A DNA stretch of 64,000 nucleotides from Thamnaconus septentrionalis (lineage: Eukaryota; Chordata; Actinopteri; Tetraodontiformes; Monacanthidae). Under the pieces are notes generated by a model. The model was not told the DNA's origin. It did not search any database and was given only the letters and a program-made list of their open reading frames with translations. The translations under genes and the position numbers were made by a program. Positions 36,860 to 50,060 of the stretch are shown here, one piece after another. Location: NCBI GenBank assembly GCA_009823395.1, contig CM020510.1, positions 6,721,773-6,785,772 on the forward strand. Reading direction: 5' to 3'. Positions within the stretch are counted from its first letter, which is position 1, and every line of letters starts with the position of its first letter.

Positions 36860-37200
36860 CCGAATGGGACTTAATTGAAATGTGCACCGTGTCAGGCACC
36901 GTGCACGAGGAGGCCCGACACTGCTTCGTGAAACGGCCGGACAAGAAGCCAACAGAACTTATTACGCGGAGAAATTTATTGTGGAAAATGACAGTGGTGT
37001 GGGTTCGCCGCTGCGTTCAGTGGGAGGCAGCAACCTCATTAGCGGCTGACAAAAAAGGGGGAAGAGGGTCAGTTCCACAACAGCGGCGGAAACACTTTCA
37101 AATCGACTGCCAACCAACTGAATTAACACACAATTTGTTCTCTCTTTTGACCAAAACACTGTCAAGGGTCGCCCGCCATAAATTATGACTTCTTCTTTTT
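36860..37200. promoter_or_regulatory. Candidate conserved non-coding element
   Basis: Complex sequence without simple repeats, with homeodomain-type cores (CTTAATTGAA near 36870, GAATTAACAC near 37119, CATAAATTATGAC near 37178) alternating with CpG-containing GC segments. The overlapping open frames are unrecognised. Call by texture only. Confidence 0.3.
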
Positions 37201-40200
37201 TTTCTTCATTTTCAGGCACAAAGCCAGGGATTACATGGCAGTGTAATAGGGATAATTAGGGATGTAACAAGGGGTGAAAGTAGTTTTATTAGATTCTTGC
37301 TGCTACGACAAACACGACCCTCATCCACTCTCCCCATCTCAAAGTCTCCATTTTCAAACTTATAAAAGGACTCAACAATCATTAATCACAGGCAGGTCGC
37401 ACTTGCTCCGACCCCGAGGCTTCTAATATGGTAAGGTGCTTGTTTTTTGTTATTTTAATAAGAAAGACAAACCAGAAGATTACCTTCTCTGGACTGAACC
37501 AGATCATTTCATATTCTTACACAAACACATAAACACCTGTTTATGGATCCGTCTGTGTTTGCACTCCCCTGCTGAAAGCTCTGCCACATAATCTGCAGGT
37601 TTATCAAAGCAGATGGATCGTCAGCGGAGCAAAAAATCCTGGCAGCAGTTCCTCTCCTGACACCAGAGCCTGTTGAGTTCCCAGAATTTCCCAGATTTCT
37701 TCCTTCATGTTTTGATCTCCACCGTCGCTTCGTCTTGGCTCCCTGCTGCTGCCGCTTTCCGCTTGTTGGTGATGTCAGGTGATATCAGGGTTCTTTGCAT
37801 TTCACCAGGGCTGAAGAAACCTCACAGCCTCCATTAGATTAGCAAGATAAACTCAACTATCCTCGGGCTCAGAGTTCCATCTGTTTCAGTCACTCACAGC
37901 TTCGCCTTCCTTCTTCGTCGTACGTGCTCTTCTCTTTGCTAACAACAGCACACCGTCCTCCAGTTGACACTGCGTTTCCCAAGACTTTCATTGCACTTGG
38001 CAATTTGTGCTGTGCCGTATATTTAACTGAGCTCTGAACTGAACCTAGAGGGATAAAATGCAGAATAATTAACTTGCGTTTAATGGACGGCGCTGCAACA
38101 AAACTTAGCATTAACCTTGACCTGCCTGCGGGATCGACAGCTGGGCCTGCTGTTCACACCGTGGGATCTGTTTCATGGCTCATCCCAGCACGCTTTCGCA
38201 GCAGGCCGTCGGTGTTGTTGGAGCGGAGTGTGCATTTGGCGCAGATGTAAACCCTTTTTTCCACTTTACACTCACTTTGAGCAATAACTGTAATGGCTGT
38301 TGGAGTGTATTTTTCTCCCGTTTGGAGGTCAGGAAATTAGGGTTGGGCAATACTGGGGAATTTGCTAGTGATATCAAATACAGCTAGTGTCGCCGATACC
38401 TTTTACTTGAAATGTCATTTTATCTTTACACACAACAAAGTTGTTAGGCAAATAAACATGTTTTTTTTTTTAGCTCCCTATAAGACAACAAACACATTTA
38501 ACAGTGTGAAAATGATAAAATAATTCACCTTTCACTGAACACAAATGTTACTTTGCACAAGCAGTGCAAAATAATAGAAAAAAAAAACACCACACAAGTA
38601 TGAATTGATTCTAATACCCAACTTGGTATCGATACTACCAAATATACGACTACTAATAATATACTACTGAATATTGAGATCCCTTCAGCTCCACAGTCAG
38701 TACAACAATATGGAGGGAATCTCAGTGGTGACGTTCAAACAAGACGGGTCAAACAAACAAGCTGAAACTTTCTCCCCAGAACGTCCTGATCCCAGTTTGT
38801 TTCCCTTGCTGCCTTTTCCACGAACTATTTCTTCACGTCAGCTCGTTGTTGAGCAACACACATTTACAGCGACAGGCGATGGCCGATGTCCAAAAGAGAA
38901 AAAAAAAGACAGAAAAAAAAAAAAACAAGATGGCTGGTATGCCACAAAATGTACAATCTGCCGTGTTTCCTGTCAGCGTCATCAGCAGATGCCCGAGGCA
39001 GATAGCGGAATGGAAAGGTTGAGAGCCGAGTGCCGGCGCTGTGCGTCACGTTGTTGCACGCTATTACCTTCGTCTTCCAGACAGGAAGCAGGTGTACAGT
39101 TACAGTCCATCTTGTTGAATTTTAAAACTTCTCCACCCCCACCCACTCCCCGACCCAGTCGGCTGGCGGGTCGGTTGGCGGCGGGCCATTCTCTGTTTGC
39201 GAGTTTGCGTCATCTTTCACCGTCTGCGAGTGTTTCCTCACTCCGGAGCCACGAAAGGCAGGTTTATGGCAAGGTGGGGGCGTGAATGATTGTGTGTTGC
39301 CGCACGTCGGCCCCCCTTGGGGAACTGGCAACCGGCCTCGCCTCGCTCAGCTGGAACCGGCCGCCAAAGTTGACAGGCGGACGCATTTATAAAATAGTGT
39401 TTACTGCTTGCGTAAGAAAATATTAGCCGACACCGACGCCGAACAGCTTGTCGCATCTGGGTTCGACGTGCATCTGTACACGACAACATTGAGCGATGCG
39501 TCGCGCACAAACCACAAATATCAACATGAAAATGTTGCAAGAGGAAAGCAGCGCAAAAGCCACAGCCAAAGCCAAGATGACCCACAATAAAACAATACAA
39601 CACAACTCAGCAGCAGAAATTCACTTCACTGACTCCTGGTTAGACAAAATGTGCCCTTGACTTTTTATTATAAGTTATTTTTGACATTCATCCATCCATC
39701 CATCCATCCATCCATCACAGTTGTTGATATACTTGATGCCTTTGTGCTCTCTAGTCTAGCTCTATCTGCCTGCTACTGCACCCTCTAGTGGTGGCAACCC
39801 AGCAGTCAATTTCGGTCAAAAGTCTTTTCGCCAGAGCATCAGTCATGCCGGACTTATACGAGCAGCCCGGGAGCAGCTGCAAGCAGCCTTATTTTGTACA
39901 ATTTGTAAAGTGGCCTTCTCACAGCGGAGGCCCAAAGCACCAAGCAATGAACTGAGTGGGAAAATGACCAGAGCACCAACAATCTGACCCAGTCGAGGGA
40001 AGGCCGGTAGGAAAGGTGATAGCGGCGGCTCCAGCCAGCTGCTTTTAGTGAGTTCAGAGCCAGTTAACCCAGCAGCTCTGGATTCAGGTTGAAGGTGAAC
40101 GCCGGAGGAGCACTACAGCGATGACTTTAAATGATTTAATAGTTTTGCGGTTGTTGCAATGCTTTATGATATATTCCAGATCATATTATACCTGTTGCAA

Positions 40201-41330
40201 TCCCAGTAGAATGCATTTTATCCTGATGTTGGAGAAAACGTTGACGGGGAAATTCATCATGAAACATAACCCAATGTGACATAATATCCTCTATTCTCAT
40301 GTCTGGTCAGCAACTCTGACAGCAAATGTCATGTATTGTGTTGAGCCATCAGCCCATTACTGTATAATAAACCGTTTGCAGCCTGCCTTCACCTACACAA
40401 TCAACATGCAACCACCCATCGCCCCCCACTGGATGTACTATGAACTGCAGTGAAATAAATGCGTTTTTATTTCCCAAGTCGCATGACTGCGTTTACTTGG
40501 AAATATGGCAAATGCAACACTACGAGTCAGAGACACTTATTTACAACTAATTATCATCAAACAACGTTAAACAGTGAGTACACAGTCTGTTTACATTTGG
40601 AAGCAGCAGTGACTGAAGCTGGAGTTCTGCCTGTGATAATAACTCCGTCTAATATCCAGGGCACGATATCAGAGCAATTTGCATGCGTCTTCAGTGTGGC
40701 GTAATCTGATCGCAACCTGAAGAAATATCACACATTTCGACACATTTTTAGTCAAAGGGATGAAGCAACATGTCCCACTTTGACGGGTAATTTCTCAAAA
40801 AGCCTAGTTTCCCTTCCTTGCGGCTGAGGCCCCGCCAGATGTTCAGCACAGTTTCTCCTTTTCATTCCCCATTTGCAGTCTCCTAATATCACTGTGTGGC
40901 GCTGACACAGTTGGACTGAAATCAGGAACTCACCTTCTTCCTGAATGGACCGGCCATGTGACTTCAGTGACTCATGAATATCAGTGGCCGCTCTTTCACT
41001 TAAGCGTGTTTGCTTTTAATTTAATGTTATCCGACGGTGGATTGGTTTCTGCGGCCGTTTCGTTTCACTATCCCTCGGTGATGGCTCCATCTCACATTCT
41101 GTTCCACGGTAACTAGTCCAATTGCTCCATCCGGACCGCTGGAACCAGTGTATCGGGCCTCTGTGTCCCACTGTAATCCAGTTTAGTTCAGTTCCATTTA
41201 GCTTCTCTGTCCCGGCGTAATCAAGCTATTTTGTCTCGTTGTCCTCTGCTGTCACGTGTTTGACTCAGGAGGTTCTCCAAGGACCTAAACATCTGCCTCC
41301 CTGAGCCTTAACATTTCTTTGTACGGTTAT
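37201..41330. other. Non-coding stretch
   Basis: No exon recognised. Holds A-runs 38900-38930, a CpG-rich part at 39000-39520 and (ATCC)n at 39687-39717. The 203-codon frame at 38674-39285 is unrecognised and passes through poly-Lys and proline-rich low-complexity sequence. Confidence 0.5.
39687..39717 (+). repeat. (ATCC)n tetranucleotide repeat
   Basis: Seven CATC/ATCC units; such tracts often mark LINE tails in fish, but no element body is recognisable next to it. Confidence 0.9.
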
Positions 41331-41336
41331 TATATG

Positions 41337-41380
<44 letters not shown>

Positions 41381-41395
41381 TATATATATATATGT
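41331..41395. repeat. (TA)n microsatellite
   Basis: About 60 bp of TA units with one AAAT interruption; can form a cruciform. Confidence 0.94.
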
Positions 41396-41629
41396 ACATT
41401 CATGAAATGTTTTTATTTATTATTTTTTACTCTTTTTACTCTTACATATAAATATTAAATTGTTTTTTTCATTTCTCCAATATAGAAGTATTATAGGTGG
41501 AATTATTATGGAAAAAAAAGCCTCAGAAAACAGCACATCTAGCCCTCTGTTAAGTGACTCAGGGACGGAGATGCTGCGGTTCGTTTTTTAAACACTAGAT
41601 GACAGTAATACATTTTAGACGTGGGGGCA

Positions 41630-41822
41630 GGACGTGGAAGAGACAGGAAGGAGAAGAGAGGACAGAAAACTACAGCTGTGGGAGGAAAAGAGAGAGGGGA
41701 AAAATGGAGAAGGGTGTGAGAAAAAAGCAAGATGAGGTGATGGTAAAAGATGACGTAAAAGAGACGAAGACAGAGTGAGAAGGAGGCCTGAAGGGAGAGA
41801 GCGTAAAGAGGGGGGGGGGGTC
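41630..41822 (+). repeat. Purine-rich tract (plus strand)
   Basis: Nearly 200 bp dominated by A and G (GGAAGGAGAAGAGAGGACAG and similar), ending in a run of ten G. The frame on the other strand is a pyrimidine translation, not a gene. Confidence 0.75.
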
Positions 41823-42143
41823 CGATATCAGAGGAGGGTGTGTGTGTGAGTGTGTTACGAGGGGGCGGAGACAGAGGAGATGTCAAATTCAAAAACCCTT
41901 TTGTTCAAATTTCAAGACATCATTTCTGGGTGTCCCACGTTCATCAAAGAAACAAATTAACTCCGATTCTCCACTGTGCGTCTTATCTGATCGACGACTC
42001 TCTTGTCTCTCTCTCTCACTCCTCTCCCGCTGGAGATGACGCCACTCTTCCACAGATTTAAAATTTTTTTTTTTGAAAAAATCATATGTCTGTGATACAC
42101 ATATTGGCTTGAAAGGTGTGGGGAGGTGGGGAAAAAAGAAGCT

Positions 42144-42160
42144 TTTACACCTGGTGTAAA
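42144..42160. promoter_or_regulatory. Palindromic T-box-like site
   Basis: TTTACACC-T-GGTGTAAA: 8-bp arms around one base. It resembles the palindromic Brachyury/T-box binding arrangement of back-to-back ACACC half-sites. Motif only. Confidence 0.3.
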
Positions 42161-42289
42161 GTGGAGAGCAGCTACAGAATGTCACGGGTGACGTGACACT
42201 GACTCGTTCTGTCTGTTGCCTTTTAGCGCATCCCGACACCAAGCCGAGCGCCGGAGGTCACGTCCTGTCGAGGTCGGCTCCTCCCCTCA

Positions 42290-42600
42290 TGGCCAGGACG
42301 GCGGCGACGTGGTAAATGGTTTGGGCTCACCGGCGGCGCCGTGGAAATGAAGCCACTTGATCACCGCTGACGAGCTTAGGTTTCCACTCTGTTGTTCAAA
42401 CTTTATGACGCCCATTAAAAAGAGGGTAATTAATTAGATTTACATTAGATTAAAGAGGAGTTAACCTCTGAGGATCTTTACGAGGCGTGTTTTCCTTTTA
42501 TCATTGTTATTAATGTGTTTGACGCTCGAGCAGATCAATAGCTCTTCTAAATCTGATGTCAACTTTAATAAATGTATTCACAGTGCCTGGGACTGAACTG
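42290..42600. promoter_or_regulatory. Candidate conserved non-coding element
   Basis: A CpG-rich first half, then GGTAATTAATTAGATTTACA and ATCATTGTTATTAATG with homeodomain and SOX-type cores. No open frame or repeat is recognised. Conservation untested. Confidence 0.28.
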
Positions 42601-45600
42601 AGTGTCTCCGGGCACATGGTTTGTCAGAGCAGTCTAAGTAACCCAATATACAAAAACAAATGGGCCGAATAAATAAATATGTGTATTTCATGCTCCATCT
42701 GGGCTCAGACCAAGTTTCCCTCTGAAATATTGGAAACCTCGAGTGGCACATAAACTCAAAAAAACATATTAAAGTCTCACGGTGCTCTGGAAGAAAAAAA
42801 AAAAAGAGTTATATTGGCCATGACTGCAGCCGGTTTTCCTCACACGGCCTAATAATGTATTCCGACTAATCCCACCAAGTGAGACACAGCTGTGTAGAGC
42901 TTCTGGCTGCAGGATCCCAGCGAGTCAGCCGAGGACGGAGAGCCGCATGAAGAATCTGTCACGGGTCTGTGCCGGTCATACTGACAAAAAAAAAAACCAA
43001 CCTTTCAGTGCTACATTTTACCTGCTGGACATGTTTCCTGGCTGACTGGTTGGTTGGTTGGTTGGTCCAGTTGCCGACAGTTCAGCACTTTGAGACTTTG
43101 AGAAGCTGAGAACCTCCACAGACCAGCAGAACAGCAATTTATATGTACATGAGGCAAAATAAGAATTTTGCAGCTGTGATTTATCTACAACCACGTCTCT
43201 TGATGCCTCTGACAGATCCAATCTATTCTCGCCTCAATCACACACATGCACTCACGCCTCCGGTTTAGATTGATAGGATGTGATAAAGATGTGCGCAGTC
43301 GCACCAAGGTTAAAGATGGTTGACACCATTTTAAGCAGTCAAGTATCCATCAAATCATTTATTTTTTTGTTTGGCCATTAACAACCCAGTCGATCAAAGA
43401 CCTCTGGCTTTATTTCACAGCCATGACAAACCATCAACAGGATTCCAATAAACAGGCAACGACCACCAGGATGAAAAATAGACTCTCCCGGGTAGATGTC
43501 GTAGCTCATTCTTTTTTCTTTTGGAATATCAAACGTGTGCGGCCGGTTTCAAAAGGTGCGGGGCGGTCGAGGAATTCGGCGTTTGAAGGATGATTTCAAA
43601 AGAAGCTGAGCACACGCATAAATTGGAAATGATCTATCTCTGCTTCCATGTGAAGTCACTTAATCAGTCGGCATCTTTTAAGGAGAAACACATCCGGGAA
43701 ACACTTTCACACTTTTCCCAAAAGTGGCAGGACCAATCAGGAGAGGCTAAGGTTTTCCAACTCTTATATATTCATTCTGTGTATCCGTTTGGAGAACAGC
43801 CCTCAGAAAATGCTTGAAAATTCACAAAATGTGCTTTCAAAACAAGGAGGTGAATGGAGGATCCAGATAGTTTTTACCCACAAGCCAGTTAGCAATGGCT
43901 GGAAGCTCAGTACGTCACCGTCCTGTGGCGAGGCACAACATGACACAGTGTTTAATTAAAGACTCGCAAAAGCCAGTCCTGAGTAGAGCACAAACATTTT
44001 TTTTTTCTTCCAAGGAGAAATGCCTTTGGTGGTGTTCTTTGTTCCCCTTTATAACGAGGCACAGCATCCAGCTCTGATAAAACTGCCGTGACTGTGGCTT
44101 CCGCACTTGTTTTGCCTGAGCAACAGGGACATTTGGAGTCGCCTCCGATGCCAGCAGAGGCCTCCAGCTTTCAGAATTGTGCCCAGCTGGCAGGGAGGAA
44201 ACCTGATTTGGACAGTGTTGGTCTGATCACCTGCAAAGGTTTTAGCAGGGGCCATTCCTTCAAGACGTTCATTGATGTTCCCACAGATGGATTTAAAAAT
44301 GTTGGCACTCTTTTGCAGATTTTGCATGTTAGACTGGTGGTCCTTATGTTTTGGATTAATTTTTTAAGTCACCAACAGGGGGCCTGGAGGACACAGAGAC
44401 TCTGTCAGCCTTTGGCCAGGATCAGACTACATAAGATTTGACCAGTTATTAAACAATTTGACAGCCAAGAATAAGTCTTCTGTGCAGAATTATCAGCCGG
44501 ACGATGTGTTCAATGGCGTAGGACAGGATGGTAAATGCGCTGCCTTCAGGCGTTTTTCTTAGACGACTTTTAAAACTGGCAACCTGACTAGTGGTACTTG
44601 TGATTCTTGTACTTATAGCCCTGCAAGAAACAACAACCGAAGAGAGACTTAAAGTCGCTGTTGTAGTTGCGTAATACCCGCGCAGTGACGATCGTAACGG
44701 ACCGAAATACCTCGTAGCCTCACGCGGATGCTACCATTGGTTGATCGAGACTTTCGCCACACGCAACGCCCTAAAAATATTTCAGCGGCTTCTGTTTTTT
44801 TTCTTCTTTTTTCTGCTTCTTCTCTTAAACCCAAGATAGATTTTGCTGAGACGACGCAAGCTCATAAATCATTCACTCGTGGCGCAGAAAGAAAGCCGGA
44901 ATAAATAAATAAGCCTTCCCTCCCAGCGTTTGCATTGTATCGCTCGCCATTCAGCTGCCCGCGTGTAATCCAGCGGCGATAGATATGCCTTCGCTTCGCC
45001 CTCCGTGGGTGGTTGGCGCAGTGGGACGCCAACAATGAGAAAGGAACAGCGAATGTGCTGTACACGAGTAATCTGCTTTGACGACTGTCCTGGTGCGTGG
45101 TTTTATTTTAGTTTTTATTTTCTTGTTTTTTCATTTGCCATTGAATGTATCGAATCAGTGCAACAGGACAAACAGAAGCTCTATTTCGAGGAGAAAGGTC
45201 TTGTTTCTTGGCAGGTAGGAAATGAAAGAGGAGATGGCAACGGCAAAAAAAAAAAAAAAAAAGACAGGGGGAAGGAAGTGCAGAGAGAGGGGATGTTACC
45301 TCGTTTGCGTGCGAGCCTCTCCGGCTGCGCGTCAGCTCGTGTACTGTGGGATCTGCCTCCTGGCGTGCGCACTGTAGCACCATGTGACTGTGTGTCGTCC
45401 ACCCGGAGCTGAAGGTTTCCCCTCACAGCTTTAAGGACGGAAAACGGAGGAAGGAAAGATTAACAGGGGATAAACACAGAAGTGAATAGAGAAGAGAACA
45501 ACCAAGCCGGTGCGAACATAAGGGGGGGCTCATCAGGCGCGCCCATCCACTGGTGTCCACCACAGCTTGCCAGCCCCTCACCCTCCATCCCCTCTCCTCA

Positions 45601-46600
45601 GCAGTGTGTGTGTGTGTGGCTTTCACTCTTTCACTTCCAGCTCTCTCCGCCATGTCATCCTTTCATCCTGACACTTGCCAACCGTGCAGAGGAACGTGAT
45701 GCATTTTTTTGCTGCCGCGTTTCCTCAAGAGGGCCGCACACTGAGTGGGTTTCCAACCCGAACGTGTGAGTCGGCTGGTTCTCAGCACTCGGGCCAGATT
45801 TCCAATCTGCCCAGCGTCATTTCCTGTGCAGTGCAGTGTGGGAGCCAGTGCTAATTATCTGTGTCCGGACCTTCTGGAGTTCTGGATGATTTAAGCCTCT
45901 TCGCCCAACTAACAAGATGGATTTTAATTTTTTTTGTTCCACTTTTCCCAGTGGGGTAAAGATCCAAGAATTTGACCTTTGAAGGCAGCACCTGGATGTG
46001 GACAAAGTTGAATTTTTGAGTGTGATTTAGCTTAAGATGGTATTGGCAGTTTTTCTTTTTCATGACTTCATATTTGAGCCGCCGGGCTCAACTTTGAGTC
46101 CGTCCACGTTTCTCTTTTTCTATTTCTTGGTGCATCTTGCAGGGTGAAGTTAAGGCAGATAAACTGCCCCCCACTCGCTGGTCAATGGGTGCTCGGTTGT
46201 ATGACTGAAATGTCACAAAATTGTGTCAACTATTCAGCTACATCAACAATTAGCCCCACAACTGCAGAGATTCTGCAACTTCAGGTGAGAACCAGGTGTG
46301 TCTAAATACGCTGATCGCTGATTGTGGCTGATATGCCAGAATGTTACTGGACAAGGAGAGTGTTAGCAATAAACACAGCTAGCTAGCTTACCTCCAGTTG
46401 AAGAAGCCACACTGAACTCGTTCATCTTCAATTCCACATGTTCCAGGATATAAAAAAACAGGCTGCATGGCACAACCTATGGTGATAGCACACTGCTGAC
46501 CTGTTAGCCTAGCTGCTAGTCAAACAAACCAGCCTCATGGCTTTTCAAATGGATCTTTATTGACAACTGTCCAAGGACAGGCAGCAGGAACTGAGAGCAG
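42601..46600. other. Non-coding stretch
   Basis: No exon recognised. Holds a (TTGG)n patch at 43047-43066, a CTCF-like site with mismatches at 44372-44385, a CpG-richer part 44680-45060 and an A-run 45246-45262. Confidence 0.5.
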
Positions 46601-46639
46601 AAACTGGAGCAGGAACTGGAACTGAGAGTTCCCTGCGAG

Positions 46640-46860
46640 CGCATTGGTCTCGATCTTTAGATTCTGTTGTCTCACACCTGTTTCTTTATCTTCTCCCCTC
46701 CACCCTGCTCCTTTTTCCTCTGTCTCTTGTATTGTTTTCCATCTCTCCTGTCCCCCTGACATCCATCCTCTGGTTTCCACCCTGTGTCACTCTCCCGCCG
46801 CCCTCCTTCTTTTCCTTCCTCTCCTCTCGTCTCCCTTGGCGTCCTGAACCGAGCCGCCGT
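46640..46860 (+). repeat. Pyrimidine-rich tract (plus strand)
   Basis: About 220 bp strongly dominated by C and T. The overlapping frames on both strands exist because such tracts lack stop codons. Confidence 0.75.
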
Positions 46861-47162
46861 CTGCCAACTCCCTTCAGGCAGTTTGTTTTTCCTCCTGACC
46901 TTGCACACATAAGCCACCCAATGGCAGCACCCCCCCACCTCCCCACCTCCCACCCGACTCACTGGGCTTGTCTTCCCACCTCCTTCGTCAGTTCTCTAAA
47001 ACTTAGTGAATCAAATGCGGCGTTAAATTATTCACATGCTTAAATTTGAGAAGTTGTCCGGCAGCAGCCGGCAACACTGCAACCAAATCGGCTGGCTACA
47101 AAAATCTCCAGATCCGTCCACGTTTCCACACAGCTAAACAAAATACTACTCACCTGTCCAGC

Positions 47163-47179
47163 GCACACACACACACACA

Positions 47180-47211
<32 letters not shown>
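47163..47211 (+). repeat. (CA)n microsatellite
   Basis: CA run with one AG interruption. Confidence 0.94.
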
Positions 47212-47212
<1 letters not shown>

Positions 47213-48769
47213 ACCCTTCAATTATTTAGGCCCACATCAATAAAGCCAAAGACATACAATTAAACCGCATCAGCTGGATAATTCATGACCCACTGCTGAA
47301 AGGTTTTCACCTGTCAGCCCGATTTTCCACAGAAATGCATCTCTTTCTGCACCACATGTCAGGACGGGGCAACACACACACACACACGCACAAAGAGACG
47401 GCGGAGCGCTTCCCGCTGCCTGTCTGATGAGCTGTTTTGTGCGACGGTCCCCCGCTGTTTAGAAGACGGTGTGCCTGCTGCACTGATGTGAACTTCAAAT
47501 AAATAAATAAACAAACAAATAAATAAATGCACGAGGCAATCAAATGACAGCAGTGGCACCGGCCCTGAAATCAAGCGCGAGCTCGGCTTTTGTTGCGAAT
47601 GACGGCGAGGTAAGAATGCTCAAACAAGGCTGCTTGCTAAAGGAAAAAAAAACAGGTTGTTTCAAGCCAAAGGCTGCTGATGGTATCAGCTGAGCAAGTT
47701 GGTCCAGTCAGAAATCAAAAACATGCTATTTTTTCCACACTGAACTGCGTATTTTTCAATTGTACCAGTGATGTTTCTACAAGCAAAACAAACAAGCTAA
47801 AACCGTGACAGTTGTAAAGATGTTATTTTCAGAGCAGTCACATTGTCGTCCATGATTAATTATAAAAAACAACACATTTGAGTCGGATTTCAGCTATAGA
47901 GCAACAGTTAAGCTATAGAAAAGGAAGAAAAAAACCCCGAAATCCAACGGAACCCTGTGAAGTTGCGATAAAACGGAAGGAGTGATGGAGAAATTAAAGG
48001 ACTAAAGTGGTGGTGGTGGTGGTCATTTAAAAATGTTATTTTTTAATCATTCTATTTTGATCACATTTTTTTTCAGATCTTGAAATAATGATCACAGACA
48101 AACAGGGCAGGGTAAAATATTGTAATAAATCAAATAAAAAAAAAAAAAGAAAAAAAGAAAAACCCGACCAGTTCCAATTAAAACGAATGAAAACACAAAA
48201 ACTATTCTTCCAAACTGCTCCTTCTGCACTCCTTCAGATACTCTGTGTTCATTCATGGATGGAGCTCTCCATTATAAAAAATTAAAAAAAAACCTTTGTC
48301 TGCCCTCAGCTAGGTGAATTAAACTTTCAAGTACCTGAATTCGCTTTGCCACTGAAGTTTATTGCGAGTCATCATTAAGCGAGCTCTTCCCCCCGAGGCA
48401 GAGCGGATGCTGTCGGGTCAAACGCTGGGATGCAATCTTGAATCTTTGCTCGAGTTTCCGGCAGCCAGTAACATTCTTCAGCCTTATGAGCCAAGATATG
48501 AGGTTCACTGTGATTTACATACTCCCGCTTTAAAACATTTCATCAGGAAATGGTCAAAGAAGTGGCCGGCAACATTCCAACCCACCAAAACATATCCAAC
48601 AAACTTAAAAGTGCATCGCTACAGCTGGAATTTGCGTTTGACTGGCTGGGTTGGGATTGGTGCTGTTGTGAGCGTCACTGGTTTACGTGTTAGCATTTTG
48701 TCCCTGCTTCCGTTTCCTGTTTGCTGGCTTCCTCCTGCTGTCGAATTATCTGTCATTGCAGTGTTGGCT

Positions 48770-48930
48770 GAGTCGTGACTGGTCTTGATCAAAAATCCTG
48801 AGTTTTCCCCAGTCCGAGAACGAGACAAGACCGATTAAAAATGCCTCTTCGTCCGAGAGATGAGGCCAAGACTCTTAAAAAGTGGTCTGGAGACCAAGAC
48901 CGTTCTCGAGTACTACAACACTAATGACCA
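48770..48930. repeat. 'TACTACAACACT' dispersed repeat, copy 1
   Basis: CCGAGAACGAGACAAGACCG, then GGTCTGGAGACCAAGACCGT and TCTCGAGTACTACAACACT. This phrase recurs across teleost genomes; a second, more diverged copy lies at 60300-60372. Family not named. Confidence 0.5.
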
Positions 48931-49026
48931 GTTTCGGCTGGTTGTTGTGGCTTTGGCCCAGATTGCAAAACATACGACAGCAGTGCACTTTGTTTCAGGT
49001 GACATCACACAATTAGTTAACTCCAA

Positions 49027-49085
49027 ACTGAAAGGCCCCCGGGTCCGGGAATTGAACTGACAACCTTCTTGCTGTGAGGGGCTCT
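49027..49085 (-). mobile_element. Degenerate tRNA-derived SINE head (V-SINE-like)
   Basis: The minus strand reads CCTCACAGCAAGAAGGTTGT, then CAGTTCAATTCCCGG. This matches the teleost SINE phrase 'CTCACAGCAAGAAGGTCCTGGGTTCGAATCCCGG', whose last part is a Pol III B-box. The B-box is decayed and no A-box is seen. Confidence 0.6.
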
Positions 49086-49986
49086 GAAATTTGAAGTTGT
49101 GGTCAAAGATGTCACGGCCATGATTCTTTTGTGTGCAGTCATGGCTTTTAGATTTATACACACCCTAAACTCTGCCTTCTGCAGATATGAGTACAAATGG
49201 TTTAGTATACGTGTTCATATTTTTGACAGTGGTGACACACCATCTCATTGACCAAACACAGCGATAGAGAATTGATGGATGCATCTCTGGTTTGGAACTA
49301 CAATTCATCACGGCCGAGCGACTCCGGTCATTTTTTTCTTTTTTGTCACACGTCCTGGCATGCCGGGTCGGACGGGCGCTCATCAATCACGCCTCATTGT
49401 TTTTTTCCCTTCGGACTGTTCAGCCATCACTGTTCATAGAACTTCAGGTTAAACGTCTGTTTTCTGTCGTAAATCAGGTTGATCAACGAGACAAAGTCTG
49501 CTGCGTCTCAAGGAGCTGCGTACCTGTCCTGCATCACACTCGCTTTAGCATCAGGCGGTTCAAAGTGAGGTTCAGACAGATGACCTTTCTGAACATTCCT
49601 CTTGAACAAATGCACCCAAATGCACCTGTTTTATTATCATGGACGTTTACAGCTGGTCCATCGTCCACCACCTGCTACAGGTTCAGGGACGGGTGTATTT
49701 TCAGTATTCAATTAGGAGCGGGTGAAAGAATTACAAGGCTTTGTCAGGGTACAGTAAAATGGCCATTTACTAGGATTAAAATGCTCTATTCTGTTCTGTG
49801 TGAAGAAGATTTAGGAAGAAAATCCTCTCTAGCACCAGAACCGGTCCGAGGATCCATCATGTAGCAGAACCCAACCTGCACACTGCGGAAGCTGTTTTCC
49901 ACTGGGCTTTTTTGCCTGTTCGACCTCATCCTCCTCTCTGATGTTGACCTTTCGTAGCCTTTTCGTTGTCTTGCTCACCCCGCAGA

Positions 49987-50004
49987 GCTCTCTCTCTCTC
50001 TCTG

Positions 50005-50035
<31 letters not shown>

Positions 50036-50060
50036 GACAGACAGACACACACACACACAC
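49987..50060 (+). repeat. (CT)n-(CA)n compound microsatellite
   Basis: CT run followed by CA/CAGA units. Confidence 0.94.

Larger units (their letters stand above)
46861..49986. other. Non-coding stretch
   Basis: No exon recognised. Includes (AAAT)n near 47498-47527, (GGT)n at 48008-48023, an A-run 48137-48150 and SINE/repeat fragments at 48770-49085. The 138- and 190-codon frames (48362-48778, 49292-49864) match no known domain. Confidence 0.45.

Noticed and set aside
38674..39285. 203-codon plus-strand frame
   Set aside because: Crosses an A-run giving poly-Lys and a proline-rich CpG segment; not recognised.
48362..48778. 138-codon plus-strand frame
   Set aside because: No domain, and its end overlaps the start of a dispersed repeat.
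49292..49864. 190-codon plus-strand frame
   Set aside because: No recognisable domain, no codon or splice support; length is possible by chance in 64 kb with six frames.
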